Shown piece after piece: positions 8,784 to 16,891 of a stretch of DNA of 64,000 nucleotides. The position numbers were made by a program, and so were the translations under genes. The number at the start of each line of letters is the position of its first letter. Within the stretch, counting starts at the first letter, position 1. The stretch comes from Aureibaculum algae. GTDB lineage: Bacteria > Bacteroidota > Bacteroidia > Flavobacteriales > Flavobacteriaceae. Below the pieces are notes generated by a model. That model was not told the DNA's origin, ran no database searches, and was given only the letters and a program-made list of their open reading frames with translations. The stretch covers positions 1,998,501-2,062,500 of the forward strand of contig NZ_CP040749.1 in the NCBI RefSeq assembly GCF_006065315.1. The letters run 5' to 3'.

Positions 8784-9158
8784 TTACTTCCCTATAATCA
8801 TGCCTTTTAAAGACCAAAGAATTTCGAGCACATCTTTTTTAGTTTGGGCATTTTTACCATGTTTATCAAGCACCTTGAAAATATCATCCATTGTCTCCAT
8901 ATATTCTACGGCACTTATATTCATTCCTCGATGGGTTGTTTCCATATCCCTACCCGTATAAACCTGTGGGCCACCACTTCCTGTTGTAAAGAAATTGACC
9001 GTATGCGTTTTAATCTTCGCTAAATTTTCTGGCTGCTCTAAATAGGGTGTAAATCGAGCGGAAATTACAGGATTGTTCATATGTGCTTCAACCACATCAT
9101 CAACAATTTTTACAATACCTTTTTCGGCCCCTAATCTTTCAAATAATGACTCTGACAT
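8784..9158 (-). CDS. Truncated haemoglobin (group I-like globin)
   Basis: A 124-residue haem protein of the 2-on-2 globin superfamily, cytoplasmic, binding O2 or NO. The N-terminus SLFERLGAEKGI is the standard start of this family, and MNNPVISARFTPY matches helix B/C. The proximal haem ligand is probably His76 (ETTHRGMNIS). The length fits group I (115-130 residues). A good TAnnTTTG box lies upstream at 9199-9192, giving a leader of roughly 25 bases. It is transcribed opposite to the surrounding array, with an AraC-type regulator gene upstream in the same direction (124-base gap). Confidence 0.88.
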   Translation of the reverse strand: MSESLFERLGAEKGIVKIVDDVVEAHMNNPVISARFTPYLEQPENLAKIKTHTVNFFTTGSGGPQVYTGRDMETTHRGMNISAVEYMETMDDIFKVLDKHGKNAQTKKDVLEILWSLKGMIIGK

Positions 9159-9191
9159 AATGTTGGATTTATTTAATAATTCAATTTACAT

Positions 9192-9199
9192 CAAAAGTA
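9192..9199 (-). promoter_or_regulatory. Promoter -7 element for the globin gene
   Basis: On the - strand this reads TACTTTTG, a perfect match to the Bacteroidota consensus TAnnTTTG, 33 bases before the globin ATG. No convincing -33 TTG is seen at the usual spacing. Confidence 0.5.
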
Positions 9200-9282
9200 T
9201 CTTTTACTTTAAAGCCGCACTAACACTATTAATCCAAAAGAATGTAAATTTTGACCAATACAACATTTTACTAGTGATTATT

Positions 9283-10374
9283 TTATGAGTGGAGGGCGGT
9301 CAGGTATTCTTTGGGAGAGACGCCATACATGCTGCGAAAACACTTTGAATAATATGAGGAGCTGGAAAAACCACATAAAAAACCCGTTTCAGATACGGTG
9401 TGCATTCCACTATTCAGTTTATCTAATGACTTTTCTAACCTGTATTTATTAAAGTATGTGTTTAGTGAAAGTCCTAGTAAACTCACACTATTTCTATAAG
9501 CTTGAGATCTACTGTATCCAAGGCTGGAGGCAAATGTATCAATTCTCAATTCAGCATGTGAAAAATTGGATTCCAAAAAACCAAAGAGCTTATTAAAGAA
9601 AACCATTTCACCAGCACTAATTTTGATAATTTGTATTGAATTAAGATCGGTATTTGATTGCTCATTCTGATACATTTCCAACACCATGGGTGACACAGAA
9701 AAACCTCTTCCCATTTCACATAACCTCCTTGAAGTTTGTATGGTATCTTCAAATATAGATTTGTTCCCTTCTACAGGAAGTCCCGCATCCAAACCAATAC
9801 TTAAACTAAGATGAGGATATATCTTTCCGAATTTTTCGTGAAGTGCTAATCCACAATGTACAGCGTCTTGGGCAGTTGTTAAAGAGATTAACAGGTTGCG
9901 GCTATCTTGCCGTACAAGTGTTCCTTGCATGGTATTGACTACTTCAATAATCTCATGAAGATAGTTTCTAATAGTCGATGCAAAACCTTGATCTAGTTTA
10001 TTGTTTAACCTCCCCATTTGTATTCGAACAGAAAGTAAAAAACGAAATGCAGATTCGCCAATGACGTTCAGTTCATCCCCTGGCTTAACATCAGGATCTT
10101 CCATTCTTCCAAGAAACGATTCAACAAGACTTGGATCTACTTCAATTATTGAATGAGACAACTCACCATGTGCATGCTTGTGCATTTTGTTTACAGATGC
10201 TGCATTTGGAGCTTCAACTAAACAGAATGCCGTTTTTCGCTTATTATCAAACCAATAGGTTAATCCTCGACAATCATACTTATGCTGAACCTTAAGGTCT
10301 TCTAAATGTAACTGTGCAACGCTTTCAGCAGTTACTTCGTTAGATACATCATGACGATCCATGTATATTGGCAT
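9283..10374 (-). CDS. DUF4242 - cyclase-like - AraC-type HTH fusion regulator
   Basis: A 363-residue cytoplasmic protein with three parts. Residues 1-85 match the small DUF4242 (SCO4226-like, proposed nickel-binding) domain, including AFCLVEAPNAASVNKMHKHA. Residues about 105-260 look like a class III nucleotide cyclase fold (GTLVRQDSRNLLISLTTAQDAV, LSIGLDAG) but lack the metal-binding Asp pair and the Asn/Arg site, so it is probably a ligand-binding relic. Residues 270-360 are an AraC/XylS DNA-binding domain (ETGFLCGFSSSSYYSKCFRSMYGVSPKEYL). It is likely a transcription factor; its ligand is unknown. It could control the neighbouring globin gene. Confidence 0.8.
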   Translation of the reverse strand: MPIYMDRHDVSNEVTAESVAQLHLEDLKVQHKYDCRGLTYWFDNKRKTAFCLVEAPNAASVNKMHKHAHGELSHSIIEVDPSLVESFLGRMEDPDVKPGDELNVIGESAFRFLLSVRIQMGRLNNKLDQGFASTIRNYLHEIIEVVNTMQGTLVRQDSRNLLISLTTAQDAVHCGLALHEKFGKIYPHLSLSIGLDAGLPVEGNKSIFEDTIQTSRRLCEMGRGFSVSPMVLEMYQNEQSNTDLNSIQIIKISAGEMVFFNKLFGFLESNFSHAELRIDTFASSLGYSRSQAYRNSVSLLGLSLNTYFNKYRLEKSLDKLNSGMHTVSETGFLCGFSSSSYYSKCFRSMYGVSPKEYLTALHS

Positions 10375-10477
10375 AGGTATTTATTTGAATCAACAATATA
10401 AGAATATTAAGTTTGTTTTTATTTGATTAATTATAAAACCTACGGCTTACAAAGAACTATGGTGCAACGCACGTAAC

Positions 10478-10539
10478 ATTTCATTAGAATATATATTGAA
10501 ATAAATTATAGGTATCTTAGATTTTTAAACAGCATATTA
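10478..10539. repeat. Duplicated upstream block, copy 1
   Basis: About 60 bases (ATTTCATTAGAATATATATT ... TTTTTAAACAGCATATT) that align at roughly 80 percent with 12191-12253, which lies just upstream of the small membrane protein gene at 12275. Here no gene follows directly. The 304-base gap 10375-10678 otherwise shows only promoter-like sequence at its right end. Confidence 0.55.
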
Positions 10540-10669
10540 CAAGACTAGCCCTTAAAAGCAACATACGGTTGACCTCAAATGATAAGGAATATAACCTAAG
10601 GAGAATGTTGCAGGTATCACTTGAATTCAATTGACATAATTTTTTTTATTAACTTAAGGTTAAGTTACT

Positions 10670-10677
10670 TATCTTTA
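10670..10677 (+). promoter_or_regulatory. Probable promoter for the gene at 10703
   Basis: TATCTTTA matches TAnnTTTG at 7 of 8 positions. The likely transcription start, about 7 bases downstream, falls at or after the ATG at 10679. This argues that translation starts at the second in-frame ATG (10703). Confidence 0.4.
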
Positions 10678-10702
10678 GATGCAATTAATAAATCTTTTTA
10701 TT

Positions 10703-11125
10703 ATGGGACAAGATCTGAAACCACCAACTTCTTTTTGGCTCGTAGCCATTTTTGCCCTTTTGTGGAATATTATTGAAATCTACTTTAGTTCTTATGAAAT
10801 TGATTTTCTTCAAGAAAATTCAACAACTGAAGAATTCGAGAAAATACAGTCGCTTCCTTTTTGGTATATCATTGTGTTTATGGTTGCTTTATTTTCTGAA
10901 ATGCTAGGAAGTTTTATGCTTTTTATGAGAAAAAAAATTGCGACTAAATTTTTTGCAATAGCATTAATTTCTTTGCTTTTTATAGAATTTTATTGGCTAA
11001 TTGTTTTTGACATTAAAAAAACCTCCATTGTATTTTATGCTATTATACCTGCTGTAGTTATTGCGATAGCAACCTTTCTTTATTTCTATAGTAAAAGAGC
11101 CACTAAGAAGGGTTGGCTTAAATAG
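10703..11125 (+). CDS. Small membrane protein with four transmembrane helices
   Basis: A 140-residue integral membrane protein. Hydrophobic helices are at about residues 11-30, 55-78, 85-105 and 110-130, with an acidic loop (ENSTTEEFEKIQ) between the first two. I do not recognise a named family, though small four-helix proteins with a SFW start near the first helix are frequent in flavobacteria. An upstream in-frame ATG at 10679 adds MQLINLFI but lies on the predicted transcription start, so the start at ATGGGA (10703) is preferred. It is followed by repeat copy G. Confidence 0.7.
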   Translation: MGQDLKPPTSFWLVAIFALLWNIIEIYFSSYEIDFLQENSTTEEFEKIQSLPFWYIIVFMVALFSEMLGSFMLFMRKKIATKFFAIALISLLFIEFYWLIVFDIKKTSIVFYAIIPAVVIAIATFLYFYSKRATKKGWLK

Positions 11126-11180
11126 ACATGAAGCATTGCATTCGTACTAAACGAAATAAAGCGATAATTAATAATTAATT

Positions 11181-11330
11181 CCACCATTCGTATTTAATGG
11201 CTAGATCTTACCCATTTACGAATTTCAAAATGTTATGTCTCGCGTTCCGAGACATCAGAATTTCTTATGATGCGTCAGAAGGTTTTTTTTGCTAAATTAG
11301 AGGCACAAACCAAGCAACAAAACCGTTGTG
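11181..11330 (+). repeat. Cassette-type intergenic repeat, copy G
   Basis: It runs from CCATTCGTATTTAATGGCTAG to ACCGTTGTG. The inner hairpin TGTCTCG (11236-11242) pairs with CGAGACA (11248-11254). The conserved block TTTTTTGCTAAATTAGAGGC is near 11284-11303. Like copy C it is followed by a DUF6090 gene, and the 35 bases between repeat and ATG are also similar (CATTCATCTCGAGTAC and GATTCATCCTGAGTAC). Confidence 0.75.
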
Positions 11331-11366
11331 ATTCATCCTGAGTACACGGGGACCAAACTTTAACCA

Positions 11367-12140
11367 ATGATAAAATTCTTTCGTAAAATTCGTCAAAAAC
11401 TACTATCTGAAAACAAATTCAACAGGTATTTGCTCTATGCTATAGGAGAAATTGTACTTGTAGTTATTGGAATACTGATTGCCTTACAGATTAATAATTG
11501 GAATGAGAATAGAAAAGTGAATATCATTCAACAAAAATATCTAACCTTATTAAAGCACGAGGCCTTAAGCAACATTTCTGGGATAGATAATGAAACACAT
11601 AAAATTAAAATAATGACGGAAGGACAAAGAGAGATTTTTCGGCTAATTGATGCCTCTAAAGATACGTTGACTGAAGAATATATTAATCAAACTTTCTTTA
11701 AAGCATTTACCACATTAGTTGGTTATAATTATGAAAACAGTGTGCTTACCGAAATTAAAAATTCAGGAGAGCTCAAAAACATAAAAAACGATAGTATAAG
11801 AATGACATTAATGGCACTCGAATCTTATTATGAAAACGTAAAATATCAAGAAAACGCTGTAAATATTTTACAACAAAAAATAATAGATCACGTAGGTCTA
11901 AATGGCGATTTAAGACAGGTTATAGAAAGCTACGATTATTATAAGTATTTAGGTATAGGCAAGACTAAAGCCATCAGCAAAGGAAATAAATACATTCTTG
12001 AGGATGCTTATTTTAAGAACAAAATGATTGAATATTTAGGTGTAACCATAAATTTAACTAACATCATTTACCCAACAATGAAAGAACGATATATTGATGT
12101 TATGAATAGAATTGATGAAGAAATTGACGATAAGAAGTAA
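11367..12140 (+). CDS. DUF6090 family membrane protein (second copy)
   Basis: A 257-residue paralogue of the gene at 4455. The N-terminus MIKFFRKIRQ and the membrane helix VLVVIGILIALQINNWN (residues about 30-47) are the same. The long helical domain after it is different in sequence but similar in length, ending NRIDEEIDDKK. The function of the family is unknown; the fixed N-terminus suggests a membrane anchor holding a variable outer domain. It lies between repeat copy G and a 134-base gap that holds the second duplicated upstream block. The start is fixed by the conserved N-terminus. Confidence 0.85.
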   Translation: MIKFFRKIRQKLLSENKFNRYLLYAIGEIVLVVIGILIALQINNWNENRKVNIIQQKYLTLLKHEALSNISGIDNETHKIKIMTEGQREIFRLIDASKDTLTEEYINQTFFKAFTTLVGYNYENSVLTEIKNSGELKNIKNDSIRMTLMALESYYENVKYQENAVNILQQKIIDHVGLNGDLRQVIESYDYYKYLGIGKTKAISKGNKYILEDAYFKNKMIEYLGVTINLTNIIYPTMKERYIDVMNRIDEEIDDKK

Positions 12141-12190
12141 ACGAAAAATAACAAAAGTACAATAAAGAACTTAGGTACAACATCAGTAAA

Positions 12191-12253
12191 ATTTCATTAA
12201 ATTATATATTGAAATAAGTTTACAGCTATCTTTATACTTTTTAACACCATATT
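12191..12253. repeat. Duplicated upstream block, copy 2
   Basis: It aligns with 10478-10539 (shared TATATATTGAAATAA core). Here it ends 21 bases before the ATG at 12275 and probably contains the promoter of that gene. Confidence 0.55.
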
Positions 12254-12274
12254 TTGTGATGAAACATTTGAGTA

Positions 12275-12463
12275 ATGAGTAAAACATTTAAAATAGTATT
12301 AGCAATACTAGTACTGATTTCGGGTTGGTTTATGATTGGAATAGGGTATACCACAAAAATGGGTCATCCAACAAGTACATTTTTATTTCTCTTTGGAATG
12401 GCGTGCTTTTTTATTGGATGTATAGGGTTACTAAGAGTACTCAAAGCGACTAAAAAATCTTAA
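12275..12463 (+). CDS. Small membrane protein with two transmembrane helices
   Basis: A 62-residue protein that is almost entirely two hydrophobic helices (residues 5-25 and 34-56) with a short Gly/Thr-rich turn (TTKMGHPTST) and a basic tail (KATKKS), so both ends are probably cytoplasmic. No family is recognised. The next gene starts 7 bases after its stop, so the two form an operon. Confidence 0.65.
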   Translation: MSKTFKIVLAILVLISGWFMIGIGYTTKMGHPTSTFLFLFGMACFFIGCIGLLRVLKATKKS

Positions 12464-12470
12464 GTAAAAA

Positions 12471-12872
12471 ATGAAATTTTATAAACCTCTATTTTCCATA
12501 ATTGTAATTCTTGTACAATTGATTTTATCTCTAATAGATCATTTTCAACATCTTGAATGGATTAAAGAGAAGGAAATAACTGATCCAGGTTTTTTAGATT
12601 TGATTTCTTACAGCGTTTCTTACGATTCTTTGTTTCTATTCGTGTTAATAATTGGAATTTTTGAAATGCTAACAAAACCAAGTTGGTTTAAAACGGCAAT
12701 CCGAATGTTATTAATTTGTATTGTGCTAGGAACACAATTTTCTGGATTAATACCAATAAAAGATTTTTATTTTGGAGTATATAATACTGCTTGGTTCTCG
12801 GCTGTTGCTGCTTTTATATTACTACTCTGGAAAATTGTAAAATATGCTGATGAAAAAGGGACTATAATTTAA
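12471..12872 (+). CDS. Membrane protein with four transmembrane helices
   Basis: A 133-residue integral membrane protein with helices at about residues 7-24, 48-66, 73-92 and 106-124. The first loop is charged (DHFQHLEWIKEKEITDP). I recognise no conserved domain. It is co-transcribed with the 62-residue membrane protein in front (7-base gap). The following 175 bases to the hydrolase gene show no cassette-type repeat. Confidence 0.7.
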   Translation: MKFYKPLFSIIVILVQLILSLIDHFQHLEWIKEKEITDPGFLDLISYSVSYDSLFLFVLIIGIFEMLTKPSWFKTAIRMLLICIVLGTQFSGLIPIKDFYFGVYNTAWFSAVAAFILLLWKIVKYADEKGTII

Positions 12873-13047
12873 TAAAACAGCAGGTACGATCATTAATAAT
12901 TAATTTATTGGATTTAAGAGATCCTTGTTCAACAGTTTGACCATCCCTTCTTCAAGAATAAATTGAATCTATTTTAGTTCCCTTTTAAAAATAAAATGTA
13001 ACATTTTTTGAGTTCCGCATCTAAAGAGAAATCAAAACTTAGAAACA

Positions 13048-13902
13048 ATGAAAAATGTTATTGTATTATTAGTATTCTGTGTATTTACTTTATCAATTTA
13101 CGCAACCAACGAAAATGAACCTATCCATATAGAAGTTATTGGAAAAGGTAACCCTATAGTGTTAATTCCTGGTTTTACCGTTCCTGGAGAGATTTGGAAT
13201 CCACTAGTAAAAGAGTTAGAAAAGAATTACGAATGCCACATCGTTACGTTAGCGGGTTTTGGAGGAAAAGAACCTATTGAATTTCCTTGGTTGCCAAAAG
13301 TAAACGAGGCCATTAAAAACTATATCGTAAACAATAATTTACAAAATGCGACTATAATTGGTCACAGTTTAGGAGGTACTATTGCCACTTGGCTTGCGAG
13401 TAATGATGATTTGAAACTTTCAAAAATTGTATTGATTGATGCTCTACCAGCTTCTGGTGCATTAATGATTCCTGATTACAATGCTGAAAACTTGGTTTAT
13501 GAAAACCCCTATAATGATCAGCAATTAGCCATGAGCGATAAAGAATTTGAACAAGTTGCAGTAGCGATGTCAAAAGGTATGAGTACCAATGCATCAGCAC
13601 AAGAAAGAATTAAAAATTGGATACTCGAAGCTGACCGAAAAACATATGTTTATGGATATACCGATTATCTTAAATTAGACCTTCGAGAAGATTTAAAAAA
13701 GATATCGATTCCTGTTACCATAATTGCAGCATCAAAACCTTATGGAAAAGAAATGGTTACACAAACTTTTAAAAGTCAATACGAAAATTTAAAAAAATAT
13801 GATTTTATTGTAGCTGATGACAGTGCCCATTTTATTATGTTAGACAAACCGAAATGGTTTTTAAGTCAACTACAAACGATTTTATCATCAAAGAATGAAT
13901 AG
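13048..13902 (+). CDS. Exported alpha/beta-fold hydrolase
   Basis: A 284-residue hydrolase of the alpha/beta superfamily. It has an N-terminal signal peptide (IVLLVFCVFTLSIYA) and should act in the periplasm. The nucleophile elbow is GHSLGG with Ser107; the oxyanion loop is IPGFTVPGEIW near residue 40. The catalytic His is in DDSAHFIMLDKP near residue 270. The substrate is not deducible. Its last 8 bases overlap the ECF sigma factor gene, and a membrane protein gene follows, so the enzyme belongs to a sigma-factor operon. This is an uncommon partner and suggests an envelope-stress or lipid-related role (inference). Confidence 0.85.
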   Translation: MKNVIVLLVFCVFTLSIYATNENEPIHIEVIGKGNPIVLIPGFTVPGEIWNPLVKELEKNYECHIVTLAGFGGKEPIEFPWLPKVNEAIKNYIVNNNLQNATIIGHSLGGTIATWLASNDDLKLSKIVLIDALPASGALMIPDYNAENLVYENPYNDQQLAMSDKEFEQVAVAMSKGMSTNASAQERIKNWILEADRKTYVYGYTDYLKLDLREDLKKISIPVTIIAASKPYGKEMVTQTFKSQYENLKKYDFIVADDSAHFIMLDKPKWFLSQLQTILSSKNE

Positions 13903-14395
13903 AGAACAAGAGTTTACCGGTATTTATAATTCATATGCTTCTAAAGTCCATAGATTGTGCTTAGGCTATGCGTCTGGTAATAATGAGCTTGCAAAAGAAT
14001 GGCTTCAAGAAACTTTTATTAAGGTTTGGAAACATAGCAATTCATTTAAAGGGAAGTCGTCAATTGACACTTGGATTTATAGAATAGCCGTAAATGTATG
14101 TTTAGGAGATTTACGTAAATCCAAAAAAAACGTGACTATAAATGAAGACGTATTAACAACTAGTAGTGCTGATGATACTGATGATGCTACTGTTGAAACA
14201 GAAAAGAATATCAAAAAAATGTATCAGTGTATTGATCAACTAAACGAGCAAAATAGAGCACTGATATTATTAGAACTAGAAAACATACCACAAGCTACTA
14301 TTGCAGATACCGTAGGTTTAGCACACGGAACATTACGAACACGATTGAGTCGTATTCGGAAATCACTTTTAAAATGTATTACAAATGGAAAATGA
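13895..14395 (+). CDS. ECF-type RNA polymerase sigma factor
   Basis: A 166-residue group IV sigma-70 factor that would direct RNA polymerase to a small regulon. Region 2 spans residues about 10-78 (LAKEWLQETFIKVWKHSNSF, then SIDTWIYRIAVNVCLGDLRK). Region 4 spans about 108-160 (LNEQNRALILLELENI and the helix-turn-helix AHGTLRTRLSRIRKSL). A serine/aspartate-rich linker joins them. It overlaps the hydrolase gene by 8 bases and the membrane protein gene by 11 bases, so all three are translationally coupled. The following membrane protein is the natural candidate for its anti-sigma factor. Confidence 0.9.
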   Translation: MNREQEFTGIYNSYASKVHRLCLGYASGNNELAKEWLQETFIKVWKHSNSFKGKSSIDTWIYRIAVNVCLGDLRKSKKNVTINEDVLTTSSADDTDDATVETEKNIKKMYQCIDQLNEQNRALILLELENIPQATIADTVGLAHGTLRTRLSRIRKSLLKCITNGK

Positions 14396-14936
14396 TAATT
14401 TAGATAAGTTATGGGGGAGTCAAGGTAATGATATCTCAGCCTATAGTGCTAAAGACATAATTACAAAAGCAAAGAAACAACGCAACAGCCAATATATCAG
14501 TATCATTGTGATGTCTGTTACCGCAGTGGTTTTAATGGTCTATGCTTTTTATTTCGCATTCAATCAATGGAACACCTTTAATCTAGGACTTTTACTTATG
14601 ATTTCTAGTCTTACATTTCGAATTGTCTTAGAGTTTTATACGGTATATCGTAAAGAAAAACAACTTATTTCAATGGCTCAAAAACCGTACTACGCCTATC
14701 TGAAAAGGTATTATAAAATTCGATTACTCATAAATTATGTGGTTACACCTGTTTGTATTGCAATTTACATCATTGGATTTTATTTGCTATTACCTTACTT
14801 TAAGGAATACTTTTCCAAAGGATTCTATACCTACATCCTAATTTCAGGTGTTATTTCTCTTCTTGGTGTTATCGCCTTAATAATATACGGTACCATCAAA
14901 GAACAACGTTTTTTAAAACAATTGAATAAAGGATAA
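14385..14936 (+). CDS. Membrane protein, candidate anti-sigma factor
   Basis: A 183-residue protein with a soluble N-terminal segment of about 38 residues (DNLDKLWGSQ, DIITKAKKQRNSQ) and four hydrophobic helices at about 38-57, 64-83, 112-133 and 143-165. It lacks a zinc-type HxxxCxxC anti-sigma motif. Assignment as anti-sigma rests only on its 11-base overlap with the ECF sigma gene and on the usual layout of such operons; the short cytoplasmic N-terminus would be the sigma-binding part. Repeat copy H follows directly after the stop. Confidence 0.65.
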   Translation: MENDNLDKLWGSQGNDISAYSAKDIITKAKKQRNSQYISIIVMSVTAVVLMVYAFYFAFNQWNTFNLGLLLMISSLTFRIVLEFYTVYRKEKQLISMAQKPYYAYLKRYYKIRLLINYVVTPVCIAIYIIGFYLLLPYFKEYFSKGFYTYILISGVISLLGVIALIIYGTIKEQRFLKQLNKG

Positions 14937-14941
14937 AAAAA

Positions 14942-15061
14942 TGGCTTGGTTTTACAGTACTTACTAATTTCGAAGTGTTACGTCTCATGTTCAGTGACTT
15001 AGAAGTTTTATTTGCGATTTATTTACTAACTTAGTTGCGGAACCACGTAACACGAGCGAAG
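14942..15061 (+). repeat. Cassette-type intergenic repeat, copy H
   Basis: The left arm TGGCTTGGTTTTACAGTAC pairs loosely with the right arm GTAACACGAGCGAAGCAAAC. The centre resembles copies C, D and G (TTTCGAAGTGTTACGTCTC). The conserved block TTTATTTACTAACTTAGTTGC is near 15018-15038. It begins at the stop of the membrane protein gene. Confidence 0.6.
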
Positions 15062-15081
15062 CAAACTTTAAGACAAAAACG

Positions 15082-16002
15082 ATGAGAAAACAAACGTTAA
15101 TAAATTTAATTGCTGTTGTCATATGTTTTTTGACAACACAAATGAAAGCACAAGAATCTTGGATTGACGAATCTATTCATGACGGATTAATAGAATTGGA
15201 CACAGAATATTCGTTTAAGACGTTGGTTTCAAATGATTCCATAAAGAACACCACCGAGACGCTTAAAAACATCAATAATGCAAAACTTTATTTTGACAAA
15301 ATTTTTCAAACTGATTTGGAATTTGCTGTTATGTTTATTGAAAACAAAGAATGGAATACCTATGCCTATTTTCCACCGCCAGGGTTGCCTCAAGCAGGAA
15401 ACGGTAATGTAATTCTAGGGTTGGACAAATCGATTGTTTCAATAGAAGTAGAAAAAATGATTCACCAATTACCAGTACAATATTTAAGTAAATTAAAGTC
15501 TGTTTACGGAGAAAAAATAGATTTAGATCTCTTTTATCGTGAGACATTATCAATTCACGAACTCGCACATCTCTATCATTTTAAAGAAGGTACTGAACCT
15601 CAAAGAAAGTGGCTTCAAGAAGTATTCGCTACAATGAGTATGTATGCTTTTATAAAGAACAAGTGCAATTCTTGTTATGATTTAATGAATACCTATCCTG
15701 AATTTACAATACAATCAGGAGACAAAATGGCTGAATTTAAAACACTCAAGGATTTTGAAGAAAAATATGTTCAAAAATTATCACCACAAAACTACGAATG
15801 GTTTCAAATGCAATTCTATAAAAATGCTAAATCAATACTAGATTTAAAAGGCGATGGTATTGTAACGAAACTTCGAAACTTTTTAATTGAAACAGATTTG
15901 AGCAAAACGGATAAGCTTTCTGACACGGAACTAAAAACTCGTTTGGAAAAAGAAGTTGGGAAAGAAATAGCTAATATCTTGAATAATTGGAATTATAAAT
16001 AA
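15082..16002 (+). CDS. Secreted metalloprotease-like protein (HELAH motif)
   Basis: A 306-residue exported protein: signal peptide LIAVVICFLTTQMKAQ (residues 9-24). The zinc-binding motif HELAH at about residues 160-164 (LSIHELAHLYHF) is followed 22 residues later by a glutamate in WLQEVFATMSMYAF, a gluzincin-like arrangement. A ceramidase or peptidase role is possible, but I cannot place it in a named peptidase family. It is a lone gene between repeat copies H and I, acting outside the cytoplasm. Confidence 0.75.
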   Translation: MRKQTLINLIAVVICFLTTQMKAQESWIDESIHDGLIELDTEYSFKTLVSNDSIKNTTETLKNINNAKLYFDKIFQTDLEFAVMFIENKEWNTYAYFPPPGLPQAGNGNVILGLDKSIVSIEVEKMIHQLPVQYLSKLKSVYGEKIDLDLFYRETLSIHELAHLYHFKEGTEPQRKWLQEVFATMSMYAFIKNKCNSCYDLMNTYPEFTIQSGDKMAEFKTLKDFEEKYVQKLSPQNYEWFQMQFYKNAKSILDLKGDGIVTKLRNFLIETDLSKTDKLSDTELKTRLEKEVGKEIANILNNWNYK

Positions 16003-16023
16003 CAGTGGTCCATAAAAGTAGGG

Positions 16024-16168
16024 TTATACTCAATTACTTGGTTTTAGACTACTTAAGAGTCTATAATTGTCGGACTAGCGTTCCATGACTTTCGGGTTTT
16101 TTAGGTTTTATTTACTAAATTAGTTGCTGAAACAATACAACTAATTAGAAACAAGCAAGTTGTACAAC
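16024..16168 (+). repeat. Cassette-type intergenic repeat, copy I
   Basis: The left part GTTATACTCAATTACTTGG faces the right part CAAGCAAGTTGTACAAC. The inner segment CGGACTAGCGTTCCATGAC is a decayed hairpin. The conserved block TTTATTTACTAAATTAGTTGC is near 16105-16126. It ends 19 bases before the DUF1203 start codon. Confidence 0.65.
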
Positions 16169-16187
16169 ATTTAAAAAAAACGAAAAT

Positions 16188-16655
16188 ATGAGTTTTAGAA
16201 TATATGCTCTTGATGACAAAAAGTTTAGTCAACTTTTCGAATTATCCGATTTTGAACTTGAAAAAATCGGTGGAAAAAGAATGACTGTTGATGAAAATCC
16301 GGGTTTTCCTTGTAGAGTTAGTTTAGAAGACGCAGCAATAGGAGAAGAAATTATACTAATTCCCTATGATTTTCATAATACCATCGGTCCATATCAAGCG
16401 AAAGGACCCATATTTATTCGTAGAAATATAAAAACTAAAAAATTAGCTAAAAATGAAATTCCAAAAATGTTGAATCATAGATTACTCTCATTTCGAGGGT
16501 ATGATAAAAACGGAATTATGAAATCTGCTATAACAGAAAAAGGAGACAAAACGAAAGAAATTATTGAAAAAGTATTTGATAATGACGAAATAGAATACAT
16601 TCATATTCATAATGCGAGTCCTGGCTGCTATAATTGTGAAGTAAAAAGAATATAA
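16188..16655 (+). CDS. DUF1203 family protein
   Basis: A 155-residue cytoplasmic protein that matches DUF1203 across its full length. The conserved CRVSLEDAAIGEEIILIPY (about residues 45-63), then GPYQAKGPIFIRR, LSFRGYD and the terminal HIHNASPGCYNCEVKRI are the family landmarks, including the late cysteines. The function of DUF1203 is unknown. It is a single gene preceded by repeat copy I and followed by 236 bases with no clear gene or repeat. Confidence 0.85.
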   Translation: MSFRIYALDDKKFSQLFELSDFELEKIGGKRMTVDENPGFPCRVSLEDAAIGEEIILIPYDFHNTIGPYQAKGPIFIRRNIKTKKLAKNEIPKMLNHRLLSFRGYDKNGIMKSAITEKGDKTKEIIEKVFDNDEIEYIHIHNASPGCYNCEVKRI

Positions 16656-16891
16656 AAATGAACAGTACGCATTAGTTTTTACGATAAATTTGATATGACA
16701 TTTCCAGCAAAATAAGCAAGCTGAATATCGAATTCTTAATCTTTAAAACGCTGAATAGGGAATCGAAATCTAATGAAAAAGGATCCCATTATTTTAGAAA
16801 AAAACAAAAATATAAAATGCAAACAACAGAAAATAAGTATTGAAAATTATTCAAAGACCCTACCGAGGTCTGTAATCTTAACTATATAGAT

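Noticed and set aside
9546..9752. Second - strand frame inside the AraC-type gene
   Set aside because: It overlaps a well-supported domain in another frame and matches nothing.
12873..13047. Cassette-type repeat before the hydrolase operon
   Set aside because: AATTAATTTATTGG resembles part of the left arm, but there is no conserved TAAATTAG block or hairpin.
16656..16891. Possible small gene between the DUF1203 and SnoaL lipoprotein genes
   Set aside because: No frame longer than a few dozen codons has a credible start; a weak hairpin (GACCCTACCGAGGTC) is the only structure.
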